Shown one piece after another: positions 25,962-34,552 of a stretch of 64,000 bases of DNA. Position numbers and translations under genes: made by a program. Below the pieces are notes generated by a model that was not told the origin of the DNA, searched no databases, and saw nothing but the letters and a program-made list of their open reading frames with translations. This stretch comes from Nocardioides sp. (GTDB lineage Bacteria; Actinomycetota; Actinomycetes; Propionibacteriales; Nocardioidaceae): contig JBAOIH010000001.1 in assembly GCA_037045645.1 (NCBI GenBank), forward strand, positions 2,084,001 through 2,148,000, written 5' to 3'. Positions within the stretch are counted from its first letter, which is position 1. Each line of letters starts with the position of its first letter.

Positions 25962-26936
25962 ATGGCCGACGCGGACCGGGCGTACGTCTATCCCACTGAC
26001 CGGAAGTGGTCAGCCTTCCTGCGCGCCCGGCCTCACCTGACCGAGGTGAACTTCTGGACGCCTTCGGGCGCGTCCTTCAAGAGCTTGGAACGCAATCAAA
26101 GGTTCCTGTTCAAGGCCAAGGAGGCCGATGGCGGTCAACTCATCGGCGGTGGACTGTTCAGCCACTTCACGAAAGCAACCGTCTCGATGGCCTGGCGCGC
26201 GTTTGGGGAGGGCAACGGCGTGGCTTCCTCACGCGAGTTGCTGGACGCGGTGAATCACTACCGACGCAGGCACGGTCACCCGGACTCCCCCGACCCCGAG
26301 ATCGGCTGCGTGATCCTGCACGGAGCCTTCTTCGCCCCGGATGAGGGACGCGTACAGCCACCGGTGGACTACCGGGCAGCCGGAGCTACGCGCGGACGCA
26401 AGTACTCACCCGTCGACGTGGGCTGGGCCCAAGTCGAGGCTTCGTTCGACTACCTCGCCCGCAACGCCGGCGCCGATGTCCGCCCTGACGCCGATCCTGA
26501 TCTGGTGTCGTGGATCGGGGGCGCCACCATGAGCGAACTGCGCGAAACCACGCGGCGGCACCGTCTGGGGCAGGGCGAGTTCCGAGTGCGAGTGGCTTCC
26601 AACTACACCAACCGGTGCGCGATCACGGGCAATCGTGTGACGCTCACGTTGGATGCGGCGCACATCAAGGCGATCGAGGATGGCGGGGAGCACCGCTTGG
26701 ATAACGGACTCCTATTGCGCACGGATGTCCATCGTCTCTTCGACGCTGGCTATCTGGGCATCGACACCGATCATCGACTGCGCGTGAGCAAGCGCCTGCG
26801 CGATGACTTCGGCAATGGCCAGGAGTTCTATGACCGCAACCACCTTGAGCTGGCTGTGCTCCCAACCCGGGCGGCAGATCAGCCCAACCGCGAGTTCCTG
26901 GAGTGGCATATGGACTCGCGCTTCAAGTCGGCCTAA
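25962..26936 (+). CDS. HNH endonuclease with a PUA/EVE-like N-terminal domain
   Basis: 324 residues. The C-terminal HNH_2-type nuclease (about 205-300) is complete: CAITGNRVTLTLDAAHIKAIEDGG, then RLDNGLLLRTDVHRLFDAGYLGI. The N-terminal about 130 residues (VNFWTPSGASFKSLE, FLFKAKEADGGQLIGGGLFS, AWRAFGEGNGVASSRELL) recall PUA/EVE/SRA-like folds that read modified DNA in Mcr-type restriction enzymes. That is inference. It diverges from the methylase operon across a shared 196-bp control region and is the best candidate for the nuclease effector of the island. Confidence 0.8.
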   Translation: MADADRAYVYPTDRKWSAFLRARPHLTEVNFWTPSGASFKSLERNQRFLFKAKEADGGQLIGGGLFSHFTKATVSMAWRAFGEGNGVASSRELLDAVNHYRRRHGHPDSPDPEIGCVILHGAFFAPDEGRVQPPVDYRAAGATRGRKYSPVDVGWAQVEASFDYLARNAGADVRPDADPDLVSWIGGATMSELRETTRRHRLGQGEFRVRVASNYTNRCAITGNRVTLTLDAAHIKAIEDGGEHRLDNGLLLRTDVHRLFDAGYLGIDTDHRLRVSKRLRDDFGNGQEFYDRNHLELAVLPTRAADQPNREFLEWHMDSRFKSA

Positions 26937-27038
26937 CGGGCGCCCTCGGCCGCTGGTTTCGGGTGAAAACGCCACTTACTCTCCACAGGCGCGTCGAAAA
27001 CGTGCGCTTTCCACAGGCCGCTCTGGTGTCACCACAAA

Positions 27039-27060
27039 TGTCGGTGGTCAGTCATAGAGT
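27039..27060 (+). promoter_or_regulatory. RecA-NDp/PafBC-like DNA-damage promoter of the DUF222 HNH gene
   Basis: TGTCGGTG (27039-27046), exactly eight bases and TAGAGT (27055-27060) match TTGTCRGTG-N8-TANNNT except for the first T. Transcription would begin about at the ATG (27068), giving a leaderless mRNA. The M. tuberculosis 13E12 genes are reported to belong to the RecA-independent damage regulon (from memory). Confidence 0.7.
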
Positions 27061-27067
27061 CGAACGC

Positions 27068-28459
27068 ATGTTCACCAGACTCCAGGCGCAGCACCGCCGA
27101 TCACGGCCAGTCACCGAGGCCGCGCTCGACATCGCGATGCTGCGCCTGGAAGTCACGGCGGTCGCTCCCGGCCATCGGGCGCGCGACCTAGTGGATCAGA
27201 TCGATGAGTTGGAGCGGCTCAAGGCGAGCATCGCAGCGAAGCAGGCGAGACTGACCCTCGACCTTCATGACATCCGCCAGCACGAGCATGACGAGCGCCA
27301 GCTCCGCGATGACCCCGCGCTCCCCCGCCGGACGCCCAATCCCGACGCGAGCACAGGTCGCGAGATTGGCCTGGCCCGGCGCGAGTCGCCTTACGAGGGC
27401 CGGCGCGAGCTCAACGTGGCGCGCGCACTCCTGCACGACCTGCCGCTGACGCTCGCCGCGCTCGAACGCGGCCACCTCAACGAGCGACGCGCGGAGATCA
27501 TTGCCACCGAGACCAGCCATCTCCGCCACGAGTTGCGCCGGCAAACCGACCGGATGCTGCATGAGCAGTACGACGGCACCTTTGACGGAGTCGGCAACGC
27601 GGAGTTGCGCAACTCCACCCGGCGTCTGGCGATCAAGCTCGACGAAGAGGGCTACCTAGCGCGGCGTGAGCGAGCCCTCTCCCAGCGTCATGTCACGACC
27701 CGCCCGCTGCGTGACGGCGTGAGCCAGATCAGTGCCATTGTCGACTCCTTGAGCGTCCCCGCGATCATGGAGTCGCTTCGGGAGTCCGCTGATGCTGAGT
27801 TGGCTGACGATGCCCGCTCCGACGCCGAACAGCGGACGCGGACACAGGTGATGGCCGACCTCTTCGTCGAACGTCTCGGCGGCTCCTTGTTCACCCGCCG
27901 CGTGCCCGTGGCACTCAAACTCCTCGTTGGTGCCGAGACGTTGCTCGGCGAATGCACGGAGCCGGGCTATCTGATGGGGTCGGGGTTCATCCCAGCGTCG
28001 GTGGCACGCCGGCTGGTCGCGCATGGCGTCAACGCCCTGACCTCCAGCATCCAGCGACTCTTCCAAGCACCCGGCGATGGAGCGATCGTGGCGATGGAAA
28101 GCCGCTCAAGCCTCTATCAACACAGTCTCGGAGAGTTCATCGCCCTGCGCGACCGAGAGTGCCGTACGCCCTATTGCAACGCCCCCATCCGGCACAAGGA
28201 CCACATAGTCTCGCGCGCGCAAGGCGGCAAGACCACCGATGTCAACGGTCAGGGCCTGTGCGCGGGATGCAACTACGCCAAGGAGTCCCCGGGATGGCAG
28301 CACCAGGTGGTGCCCGGTGACCTGACCGACCCCCACGAGGTCGAGGTGCGGACTCCGACAGGCCACCGACATCGCAGCCGGGCCCCATCCCCGCCTGCGA
28401 GATTAGAGCCACCGACCCCGCTGGAGTTGGACATCACGCGACTGGTCCTCGTGCGCTAG
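27068..28459 (+). CDS. DUF222/13E12-family HNH endonuclease-like protein
   Basis: 463 residues. The long helical N-terminal DUF222 region (about 1-370) includes ALDIAMLRLEVTAV, ARALLHDLPLTLAALERGHLNERRAEII and ALSQRHVTTRP. The C-terminal HNH motif reads RDRECRTPYCNAPIRHKDHIVSRAQGGKTTDVNGQGLCAGCNYAKE, with zinc-binding cysteines. Multi-copy in actinobacteria; cleavage activity is not proven. The start is ATG 27068, in frame with a longer upstream reading that I reject because a promoter ends just before this ATG. The stop codon TAG lies on the duplicated TA of the adjacent IS element. Confidence 0.85.
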   Translation: MFTRLQAQHRRSRPVTEAALDIAMLRLEVTAVAPGHRARDLVDQIDELERLKASIAAKQARLTLDLHDIRQHEHDERQLRDDPALPRRTPNPDASTGREIGLARRESPYEGRRELNVARALLHDLPLTLAALERGHLNERRAEIIATETSHLRHELRRQTDRMLHEQYDGTFDGVGNAELRNSTRRLAIKLDEEGYLARRERALSQRHVTTRPLRDGVSQISAIVDSLSVPAIMESLRESADAELADDARSDAEQRTRTQVMADLFVERLGGSLFTRRVPVALKLLVGAETLLGECTEPGYLMGSGFIPASVARRLVAHGVNALTSSIQRLFQAPGDGAIVAMESRSSLYQHSLGEFIALRDRECRTPYCNAPIRHKDHIVSRAQGGKTTDVNGQGLCAGCNYAKESPGWQHQVVPGDLTDPHEVEVRTPTGHRHRSRAPSPPARLEPPTPLELDITRLVLVR

Positions 28460-29554
28460 TGCCGCGGATTTGAAGTTGTTGGACGGTTGGCCTTCGCCAG
28501 GATCTGATCGGCGGTCTTGGTCCACACGAACGGATGCGCTCTTTCGTGCCAGCCGTCGATGAAGGCGCGGATCTTGGCGTTGAGGTCCTTGACCGACTTG
28601 AACACCCCGCGGCGGATCGCCTGCCGCTCGACGATGCCGAACCAGACCTCGACCAGGTTCATCCAGGAGGCATGGGTCGGGGTGAAGTGCACGACGAAGC
28701 GCGGGTTGTCGGCCAGCCAGGTCTTCACGTTCAGGTGCTTGTGCGCGGCGTAGTTGTCCATCACCAAGTGCAGCTCGACCGGCTGCCCGTCGGCGTCGCG
28801 GACGTCGCGGTAGGCCCGCTCGATCTGCTTGAGGAACGCCAAGAACTCTTGATGACGATGGCGCGGCTTGAGCGCCGCGGTGACCTGCCCGGTCGCGATG
28901 TCGAGCGCTGCGAACAGCGTGGTGGTGCCATGCCGGTAGTAGTCGTGCGACCTGCGCTCGACCTTGCCCGGTTGCATCGGCAAGATCGGGACCGTCCTGT
29001 CCAGCGCCTGGATCTGGGACTTCTCGTCCACGCACAGCACGATCGCGTTCTCCGGCGGCGCCAGGTACAGCCCGCAGATGTCGGTCACCTTCCCGACCAG
29101 CTCGGGGTCGGTGGAGAACCGGAACGACTCCGCCTTCCACGGCTTGACGCCGTAGGCCGACCAGGCTCGGGCGACCGACTTGTGGGAGATCTTCAGCCGG
29201 TTGGCCAGCAGCCGGGTGGACCAGTGCGTGACACCGAGTTTCTTCGGTGGCGGCTTCAACGTCTCGGCCACGATCGCCCGGTGATCGAGCTCCCCGCGGA
29301 CGTCCCGAACGCGGAGCATCTGCCAGCCCCGCCAGTCCCTTGGACTGGTAGCGATCCCGCCAGCCCAGCACCGTGGTCACCGTCGCACCGACCAACTCCG
29401 CGATCCGCGTATTCGCCACCCCGTCGGCCGCGAGCAACACGATCCGCGCCCGCTTCGCCGCCGACGCCGGCACCGTCGAAGCCCGGGCCCACCGCTCAAG
29501 CTCCTCGCGATCGCCTGGACGCAGAACCAATGCAGGAGCAGGACGATTCGCCAT
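28456..29554 (-). CDS. IS630 transposase, in two frames (one extra G or +1 frameshift)
   Basis: The N-terminal helix-turn-helix part (MANRPAPALVLRPGDREELE, GLADAPRSGRPR) is in one frame and the DDE part in another. They are joined at 29288-29295 next to AGCT. Removing one base gives GRPRELDHRAIVAETLKPPPKK, the normal family junction. About 365 residues. The catalytic core has LCVDEKSQIQALDR, LVMDNYAAHKHL and THASWMNLVEVWFGIVERQ. An inserted base is simpler than programmed +1 shifting, but IS630 members can use frameshifts, so activity is undecided. Its TAG stop uses a flanking base outside the element. Confidence 0.82.
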
Positions 29555-29606
29555 GCCTCATGATTTCAGATCCCAACTATCTAGGAACTTACGACACGCG
29601 GCACTA
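28457..29606 (-). mobile_element. IS630-family insertion sequence
   Basis: The ends read TAGTGCCGCG on both sides as inverted repeats, followed by imperfect continuation (GGATTTGAAGTT against TGTCGTAAGTT). Both ends coincide with a TA, the IS630 target duplication, at 28457-28458 and 29605-29606. The element proper is about 1146 bp and encodes one transposase. It sits between the DUF222 HNH gene and the helicase and has not disrupted either: the stop codon TAG of the HNH gene would be present with or without it. Confidence 0.85.
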
Positions 29607-29622
29607 GCTCACGTACCCAGGA

Positions 29623-32600
29623 TCAGTGCGGGGCGGAGCCGCGCGCCCACGTCTTCGCCCAGTTGCCGCGTACGCCCTCGGCCGCGAAGTCGCCCATCGA
29701 CATGTCCCGGAATGGATCATCGACATAGCGCAGCTCGTCGTGCTCGGGCCCGCGCGGGTCTACGCGGACCAGTGCCAGGCGATAGTGCGGCGTGGCGTTC
29801 TGCCCGAAACGCACCTCGGAATGGGTCACGAAGAAGTCTTCGGCCCCGTCAATGCGCGCCTTGACCTCCAAGAAGACCAGCGGCTCGTCGCCGGATGCCG
29901 AACGCACATCGAAGCCCTTGTTGTTGTGTGCCATCTCCTCCGGTTCGCGGCCCAACGCCCGCTCGGCAGCGAGCACGGCGTCGACGCCTCGACGTTCGAC
30001 CTCCTGGGTTTCGACCGCGTGCATCGGTGAGACAGCCGCGACTTCGTCGGAGTGCGCGGCGAATGGCAACACCAGCGCGGCCGCGACGATGCGAGGCGGC
30101 TTGGTGGAAAGCCGGCCTTGCTTGTCGAGCTCAGCGAGCCGGGCGTCCAGTCGCTGTTCGAGCTCGAGCCGTTTGCGGGTCAACGACTCAGAACCTTCGC
30201 GGACCCGCAAACCGCGTAACTCGCGATCTTGTGCAGCCATCGCCTCCCCCGCGAGTCGATTGATCTCCTGATTCATCCGAGCAGCGACTTGGGTACGCAG
30301 TCGCGACACCTCTGCTCCACGCCCCACGCTCACGTCGTGCAGGAACTCCGGCAACCGATGCGCCACCAGCCAGTCCTGCCCGAGCCGCTCCACTCCCGCG
30401 AGCCATCGCATCCCAGCAGCCGCAGCAGCGCCACCCGGAGCAGCCACACAGTCCAGGCACGGGGCGGGGCCGGCGTCACGGACGGCTCCTGCCTCGTTGA
30501 CGTAGGCATAACTGAAGCGTTTGGCGATGCTCTCCCCCGTCGCGTCGGCGATCTCCTCGATCACGCCGACCAACACCTCCGGCTCGGTCACCTTGGTCGA
30601 GATCAACACCGAGCCCCGCTCCAAGGAGTCACCCCAGCGCGACAGCGCCACCTCGAGCACAGCGTCATGCAGCGGATGTCCGGGCGCGATCAGTTCGGCG
30701 CGAGAGAGTTCCGCGCCTTCGACTCGATCGAGTTCGAAGGTGATCCGTTCATAGCGTGTCGGCACCGGCCCACGGGCCTCGTGACGGACCTCGGCGGGCA
30801 CCTGGGTGATCTCCCAGCGCCCGGCTTCGCGGCGCGACATCCGACCGCCCAACCGCTTGAACGCCTCACCGAACGCGTCGGCGATGAAGTGCGGCTGGAG
30901 CCTCATGGCCCGCGCCTCCTCCATCCGTCTGCGCAACTGCGCAACGGTAGCGGTGGTCATGGCATTGTGCGCGAGTCCTCGTTCCGCAATCAGTTCGCGC
31001 AATCCGTCGGACACCCGATCGTCGATGACCTGGTGCATCCGAGCACGAGTCTCCGGTAACCCGCCGTAGCGCACCGCCTCCATGAGCAGGCTGCGCAGAG
31101 GCGTGTTCTCGAAGGCGGCGCCCAGCACATCGAAGACCTTGCCGCCGTAGGCCTTGCGCTGCTCCTCGATCTTGTCCAGCAGACGCGCGAAGACCTCACC
31201 TTCGCGGGTATTGGTGGCGACGAGATTCCACAGCCGGCACACCTCGAGCTGCCCGATCCGGTGGATGCGACCGAACCTCTGCTCGATGCGGTTGGGATTC
31301 CACGGCAGGTCGTAGTTGACCATCAGGTGCGCGGCCTGGAGGTTGAGCCCTTCTCCTGCGGCGTCGGTGGCGAGCAGCACGCGTACGCCGCGGTTGTGGG
31401 TGAACTCCTCCGTGATCTCACGGCGCATGGAGCGCCGCACGCCACCATGGATGGCCACCACCGCCTCGGGACGCCCCAGATAGCTGGTGATGCGTCGGTG
31501 CAGATAGTCGAGGGTGTCCCGGTGCTCGGTGAAGACGATCAGTTTGTCGACGCCGTGCTCTTCCAGGATGGAACGAAGCTCGGTCCACTTGCGGTCGGTG
31601 TCCTGACCGCGTACGCGGGCCGCGGTCCGGATCAGCCTGCGCAACGCGACCAACTCGGTGTCGAGTTCCTCGACCGTGCGCGCCGCCGTCGCCGCATCGA
31701 CGAGTTCGTCCTCGAGTTGCTCGATGTCGTCAGCAGCCCATTCGTCGGCGTCAGCGAGGGCGGAGGCGTCGATATCGTCGTCGCGTACGCCGACCCCGCG
31801 ACTGAGGTCGTCTCGCCGCTTCTCCAATCGGGCGGCGCGACGGTTGAGCGACTGATAGATCGCCTCGGGGCTGGAAGCCAGGCGCCGCTGCAGCACCGTG
31901 AGCGCGAAGCCGACCGTGTTGCGTCGCAACTTGTTGTCGAGAGCGTCCGCTCGGTTCATCTCGTTGCGGACATACTCCGTGACCTCGTCATAGAGCAGGA
32001 TCTCGTCACCGACGAGTTCATAGGGCAGCGTCTCGGCGATCCGTTCGGGGAAGAGGGGCTTGCCCTCGAACGTCAGCAGGTCCTCCTTGATAGCGCGCCC
32101 CATCACCGGCTCGGCGTCGATCACGGTGCTGCCGCGACGGAACTTGCCTTCGAACAGATCGCGATCGAGCAGGGAAAGGAAGAGTTGGAAGTCCTCGTCC
32201 TTGCCCGCGTGCGGAGTCGCGGTCATCAGGAGGAAGTGCCGCGTACGCTGCCCGAGCACCTCGCCCAGTTGGAACCTCAGACTCTTCTTGACCTCGCTGC
32301 TGAACGCATTGGCCGACATCCGGTGCGCCTCGTCGACGATCACCAGATCCCACTCGCACTCGCCGAGATGGGTCATCAGTTCCTCGTTGCGCGCCACCTG
32401 GTCCATCCGGACGATCAGGCGATTGTGAGCCTCGAAGACCGAACGACCCAACGCCGCCTCCGCGCCGGCCGCGGTCAGGATCGCGAACTCCAGCCCGAAC
32501 TTGAACCACAACTCGTCCTGCCACTGGTCGACCAGCCCGCCGGGCACCACGACCAGGCAGCGGCGCACGTCTTCTCGCAGCATCAACTCCTTGATGAACA

Positions 32601-33015
32601 GTCCCGCCATGATCGTCTTGCCCGCGCCCGGGTCGTGCGCCAGCAGATACCGCAGCGGGGATCGGGGCAGCATCTCCTCATAGACCGCGCGGATCTGGTG
32701 CGGCAGCGGGCGTACGTCACTGGTCGCCACGGCCAGCATCGGATCGTGCAGCCCCGCCAGTCGGATCCGCTGAGCCTCGGCTGCCAGACGGAAGTCGTGC
32801 GCGGGAGCGTCGAACGGCCGTGCATTCGCGGTCGCGTTCGCAAGAGTCTGCTCGCTGTCGCGATACACGATCTGGCGGCCAAGATCGCCCGTCGCCGACT
32901 CGTACGTCAACGAAACCGCATCGGGACCATGCCACGCCACGGCGAGCACGTTGACCACCTCGCCGGGGACGATCCCGGCCACCGAGAGACCCTGTCCAAG
33001 TTCTTCTAGACGCAC
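29623..33015 (-). CDS. SNF2-like DEAD/DEAH helicase with C-terminal DUF3883
   Basis: 1130 residues from GTG 33015. Helicase motifs: AHDPGAGKTIMAGLF (near 129), VIVDEAHRM (near 227), LLMTATPH and, in the second lobe, LLATDAAGEGLNLQAAHLMVNYD and NRIEQRFGRIHRIGQ. The end (about 1040-1080: NNKGFDVRSASGDEPLVFLEVKAR) is DUF3883, a nuclease-like fold often found in defence proteins. It resembles COG0553 helicases of BREX-3/DISARM-type systems. An alternative start at 33126 would run into the divergent XRE gene, so GTG 33015 is preferred. It lies alone on its side of the IS element. Confidence 0.88.
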   Translation of the reverse strand: MRLEELGQGLSVAGIVPGEVVNVLAVAWHGPDAVSLTYESATGDLGRQIVYRDSEQTLANATANARPFDAPAHDFRLAAEAQRIRLAGLHDPMLAVATSDVRPLPHQIRAVYEEMLPRSPLRYLLAHDPGAGKTIMAGLFIKELMLREDVRRCLVVVPGGLVDQWQDELWFKFGLEFAILTAAGAEAALGRSVFEAHNRLIVRMDQVARNEELMTHLGECEWDLVIVDEAHRMSANAFSSEVKKSLRFQLGEVLGQRTRHFLLMTATPHAGKDEDFQLFLSLLDRDLFEGKFRRGSTVIDAEPVMGRAIKEDLLTFEGKPLFPERIAETLPYELVGDEILLYDEVTEYVRNEMNRADALDNKLRRNTVGFALTVLQRRLASSPEAIYQSLNRRAARLEKRRDDLSRGVGVRDDDIDASALADADEWAADDIEQLEDELVDAATAARTVEELDTELVALRRLIRTAARVRGQDTDRKWTELRSILEEHGVDKLIVFTEHRDTLDYLHRRITSYLGRPEAVVAIHGGVRRSMRREITEEFTHNRGVRVLLATDAAGEGLNLQAAHLMVNYDLPWNPNRIEQRFGRIHRIGQLEVCRLWNLVATNTREGEVFARLLDKIEEQRKAYGGKVFDVLGAAFENTPLRSLLMEAVRYGGLPETRARMHQVIDDRVSDGLRELIAERGLAHNAMTTATVAQLRRRMEEARAMRLQPHFIADAFGEAFKRLGGRMSRREAGRWEITQVPAEVRHEARGPVPTRYERITFELDRVEGAELSRAELIAPGHPLHDAVLEVALSRWGDSLERGSVLISTKVTEPEVLVGVIEEIADATGESIAKRFSYAYVNEAGAVRDAGPAPCLDCVAAPGGAAAAAGMRWLAGVERLGQDWLVAHRLPEFLHDVSVGRGAEVSRLRTQVAARMNQEINRLAGEAMAAQDRELRGLRVREGSESLTRKRLELEQRLDARLAELDKQGRLSTKPPRIVAAALVLPFAAHSDEVAAVSPMHAVETQEVERRGVDAVLAAERALGREPEEMAHNNKGFDVRSASGDEPLVFLEVKARIDGAEDFFVTHSEVRFGQNATPHYRLALVRVDPRGPEHDELRYVDDPFRDMSMGDFAAEGVRGNWAKTWARGSAPH

Positions 33016-33037
33016 GCGGCCATCGTGCCCGACATTG

Positions 33038-33051
33038 CCCAACTTGTTGTG
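33038..33051. promoter_or_regulatory. Operator-like site in the helicase/XRE control region
   Basis: CCCAACTTGTTGTG matches the CCCAAC-NN-GTTGGG palindrome with one mismatch. It lies 23 bases upstream of the helicase start. Confidence 0.6.
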
Positions 33052-33069
33052 CGGACTCGGGCATCGCTG

Positions 33070-33083
33070 CCCAGCAGATTGGG
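33070..33083. promoter_or_regulatory. Operator-like site at the XRE gene start
   Basis: CCCAGCAGATTGGG matches the palindrome at 10 of 12 defined positions and ends three bases before the XRE GTG (33087). It is centred 32 bases (about three helical turns) from the neighbouring site. Binding here should repress the regulator's own gene. Confidence 0.5.
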
Positions 33084-33086
33084 CGG

Positions 33087-33386
33087 GTGCCCGAACGTCG
33101 AGTCTCCGAGGACTACTTGCGGGCATCTCGACTGCTCGGCATGAAAGTGCGCGCCGCGCGCGAGTCGATGGGGCTGACCCAGGAACAATTGCACGATCTG
33201 ACCGGCATCAGCCGCAATCAGATCCAGAACATCGAGCACAGCCGCAACAACAGTCGCGACTCCAAAAGTGGCCGTCCGGGTCCTGGCAATGCCCGACTCG
33301 ACACGATCTTCCTGCTGGCCGAGGCGCTGAAGGTCGAGGTCACCTACTTGATCGACCCCACACAGCCGATCCGCGACGCCCGCTAA
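33087..33386 (+). CDS. XRE-family helix-turn-helix regulator
   Basis: 99 residues. The HTH is LGMKVRAARESMGLTQEQLHDLTGISRNQIQNIEHSRNN (about residues 17-55), followed by a Gly/Arg/Ser linker and LDTIFLLAEALKVEVTYLIDP. It diverges from the helicase, and operator-like palindromes lie between them and by the methylase. It is therefore the likely regulator of the whole island (inference). The GTG start lies next to a half-overlapping operator, pointing to autoregulation. It converges with the MFS gene; the stops share bases. Confidence 0.85.
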   Translation: MPERRVSEDYLRASRLLGMKVRAARESMGLTQEQLHDLTGISRNQIQNIEHSRNNSRDSKSGRPGPGNARLDTIFLLAEALKVEVTYLIDPTQPIRDAR

Positions 33387-34552
33387 CCCCGTTGCGGCTC
33401 CCGGGCCGCGAAGATCGCCAACGTCGAGGGCACCAGGAAGATAGCCACGAACAGCAGCGCCTTCAGCGTGCCGGTGTGGTCGGCGATGTAGCCGACCACC
33501 GGAGGGCCGGCGAGGAACGCGCCGTACCCGATCGTGGAGACCACGCTCACCCGTGCGGCCGAGCGCTTGGGGTCGTCGGCGGCGGCACTCATACCGACGG
33601 GGAAGCCGAGCGAGGCGCCCAGGCCCCACAGCAGAATGCCTGCGATCACGAACACCGGCCCGGTGCCGAAGACGATCAGCATCAGGCCCGCGATCGCGCT
33701 CACGGCGGTGACGAGCAGGACCCGGACGCGACCGTACGCGTTGAGCGCCGAGGTGCCGACCAGACGCCCGAGCGTCATCGCGGTCACGAAGGCCGCGTAG
33801 CCGAGTACGCCGACCGCCTTGCTCACGTCGTGGCCGTCGACCAGTGCCAGGGCCAGCCAGTCGTTCGCGGCGCCCTCGGTGAGGGCGAAGGCCAGCACCA
33901 TCAGCCCGATGACCAGCGTGCGCGGCTCGCGCCATGCCGTCCAGACCGACGGACCGGACGCCTCTTCCTCTGCGTCGGTGTGGCCGGGGATGAAACTGCG
34001 TACGCCCCACAGGATCAACGCGAGGCCCACGAGCACCACCCCACCGAGGTGCAGGATCATCGGGACGTCGAGCGCGACGAGACCGGCACCGATACCACCA
34101 CCGGCGACCGTGCCGAGCGAGAAGGCGGCATGGAAACGCGGCATGATCGCGCGATCGAGTTCCTGCTCGACCGCGACGCCTTCGACGTTCATCGCGACAT
34201 CCCACGAGGCGGTGCCGGCTCCGTAGAGGAACGCACCGAGACTGGTGACGACCACCGAGGTGAGCAGCGACCCACCGGTCGCCAACAGCATCATCGCGAT
34301 GGTCACGGCGACGGCTCCGGCGACGACGACACGGGCGGTGCCGAAACGTGAGATCAGCGCACCCGTGGTGGGCAACGCGAGCAGCGAGCCCAGGGCCAGA
34401 GCCAACAACAGCGTGCCCAGCTCGCCGTTGCTCAGCGAGAGGTCCTCACGCACCTGCGGGATCCGCGACACCCAGGAGGCGAAAGCGAATCCGTTGAGGA
34501 AGAAGGCGAGAGCGGTGGCGTTGCGAGCAGCGGTGGCGGAGAACCCGCTCAC
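33383..34552 (-). CDS. MFS transporter
   Basis: 389 residues with about 12 membrane helices. The motif between helices 2 and 3 is LLLALALGSLLALPTTGALISRFGTARVV, a variant of the MFS A-motif. It resembles FucP/YcaD-like permeases; the substrate is unknown. Start GTG 34552 overlaps the DUF2550 stop (GTGA). A longer in-frame start at 34591 lies inside the upstream gene. It is the last gene of the atpC-side transcription unit and the first beyond the island. Confidence 0.85.
   Translation of the reverse strand: MSGFSATAARNATALAFFLNGFAFASWVSRIPQVREDLSLSNGELGTLLLALALGSLLALPTTGALISRFGTARVVVAGAVAVTIAMMLLATGGSLLTSVVVTSLGAFLYGAGTASWDVAMNVEGVAVEQELDRAIMPRFHAAFSLGTVAGGGIGAGLVALDVPMILHLGGVVLVGLALILWGVRSFIPGHTDAEEEASGPSVWTAWREPRTLVIGLMVLAFALTEGAANDWLALALVDGHDVSKAVGVLGYAAFVTAMTLGRLVGTSALNAYGRVRVLLVTAVSAIAGLMLIVFGTGPVFVIAGILLWGLGASLGFPVGMSAAADDPKRSAARVSVVSTIGYGAFLAGPPVVGYIADHTGTLKALLFVAIFLVPSTLAIFAAREPQRG

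Noticed and set aside
28457..29606. Programmed +1 frameshifting in the IS630 transposase
   Set aside because: Removing one G next to AGCT gives the normal family junction. The same kind of fault occurs in many housekeeping genes here, so an error is the simpler explanation.
19546..33386. Attachment-site repeats or an integrase bounding the island
   Set aside because: No tRNA, integrase or direct repeats are visible at either edge. The island cannot be called an integrative element from this window.
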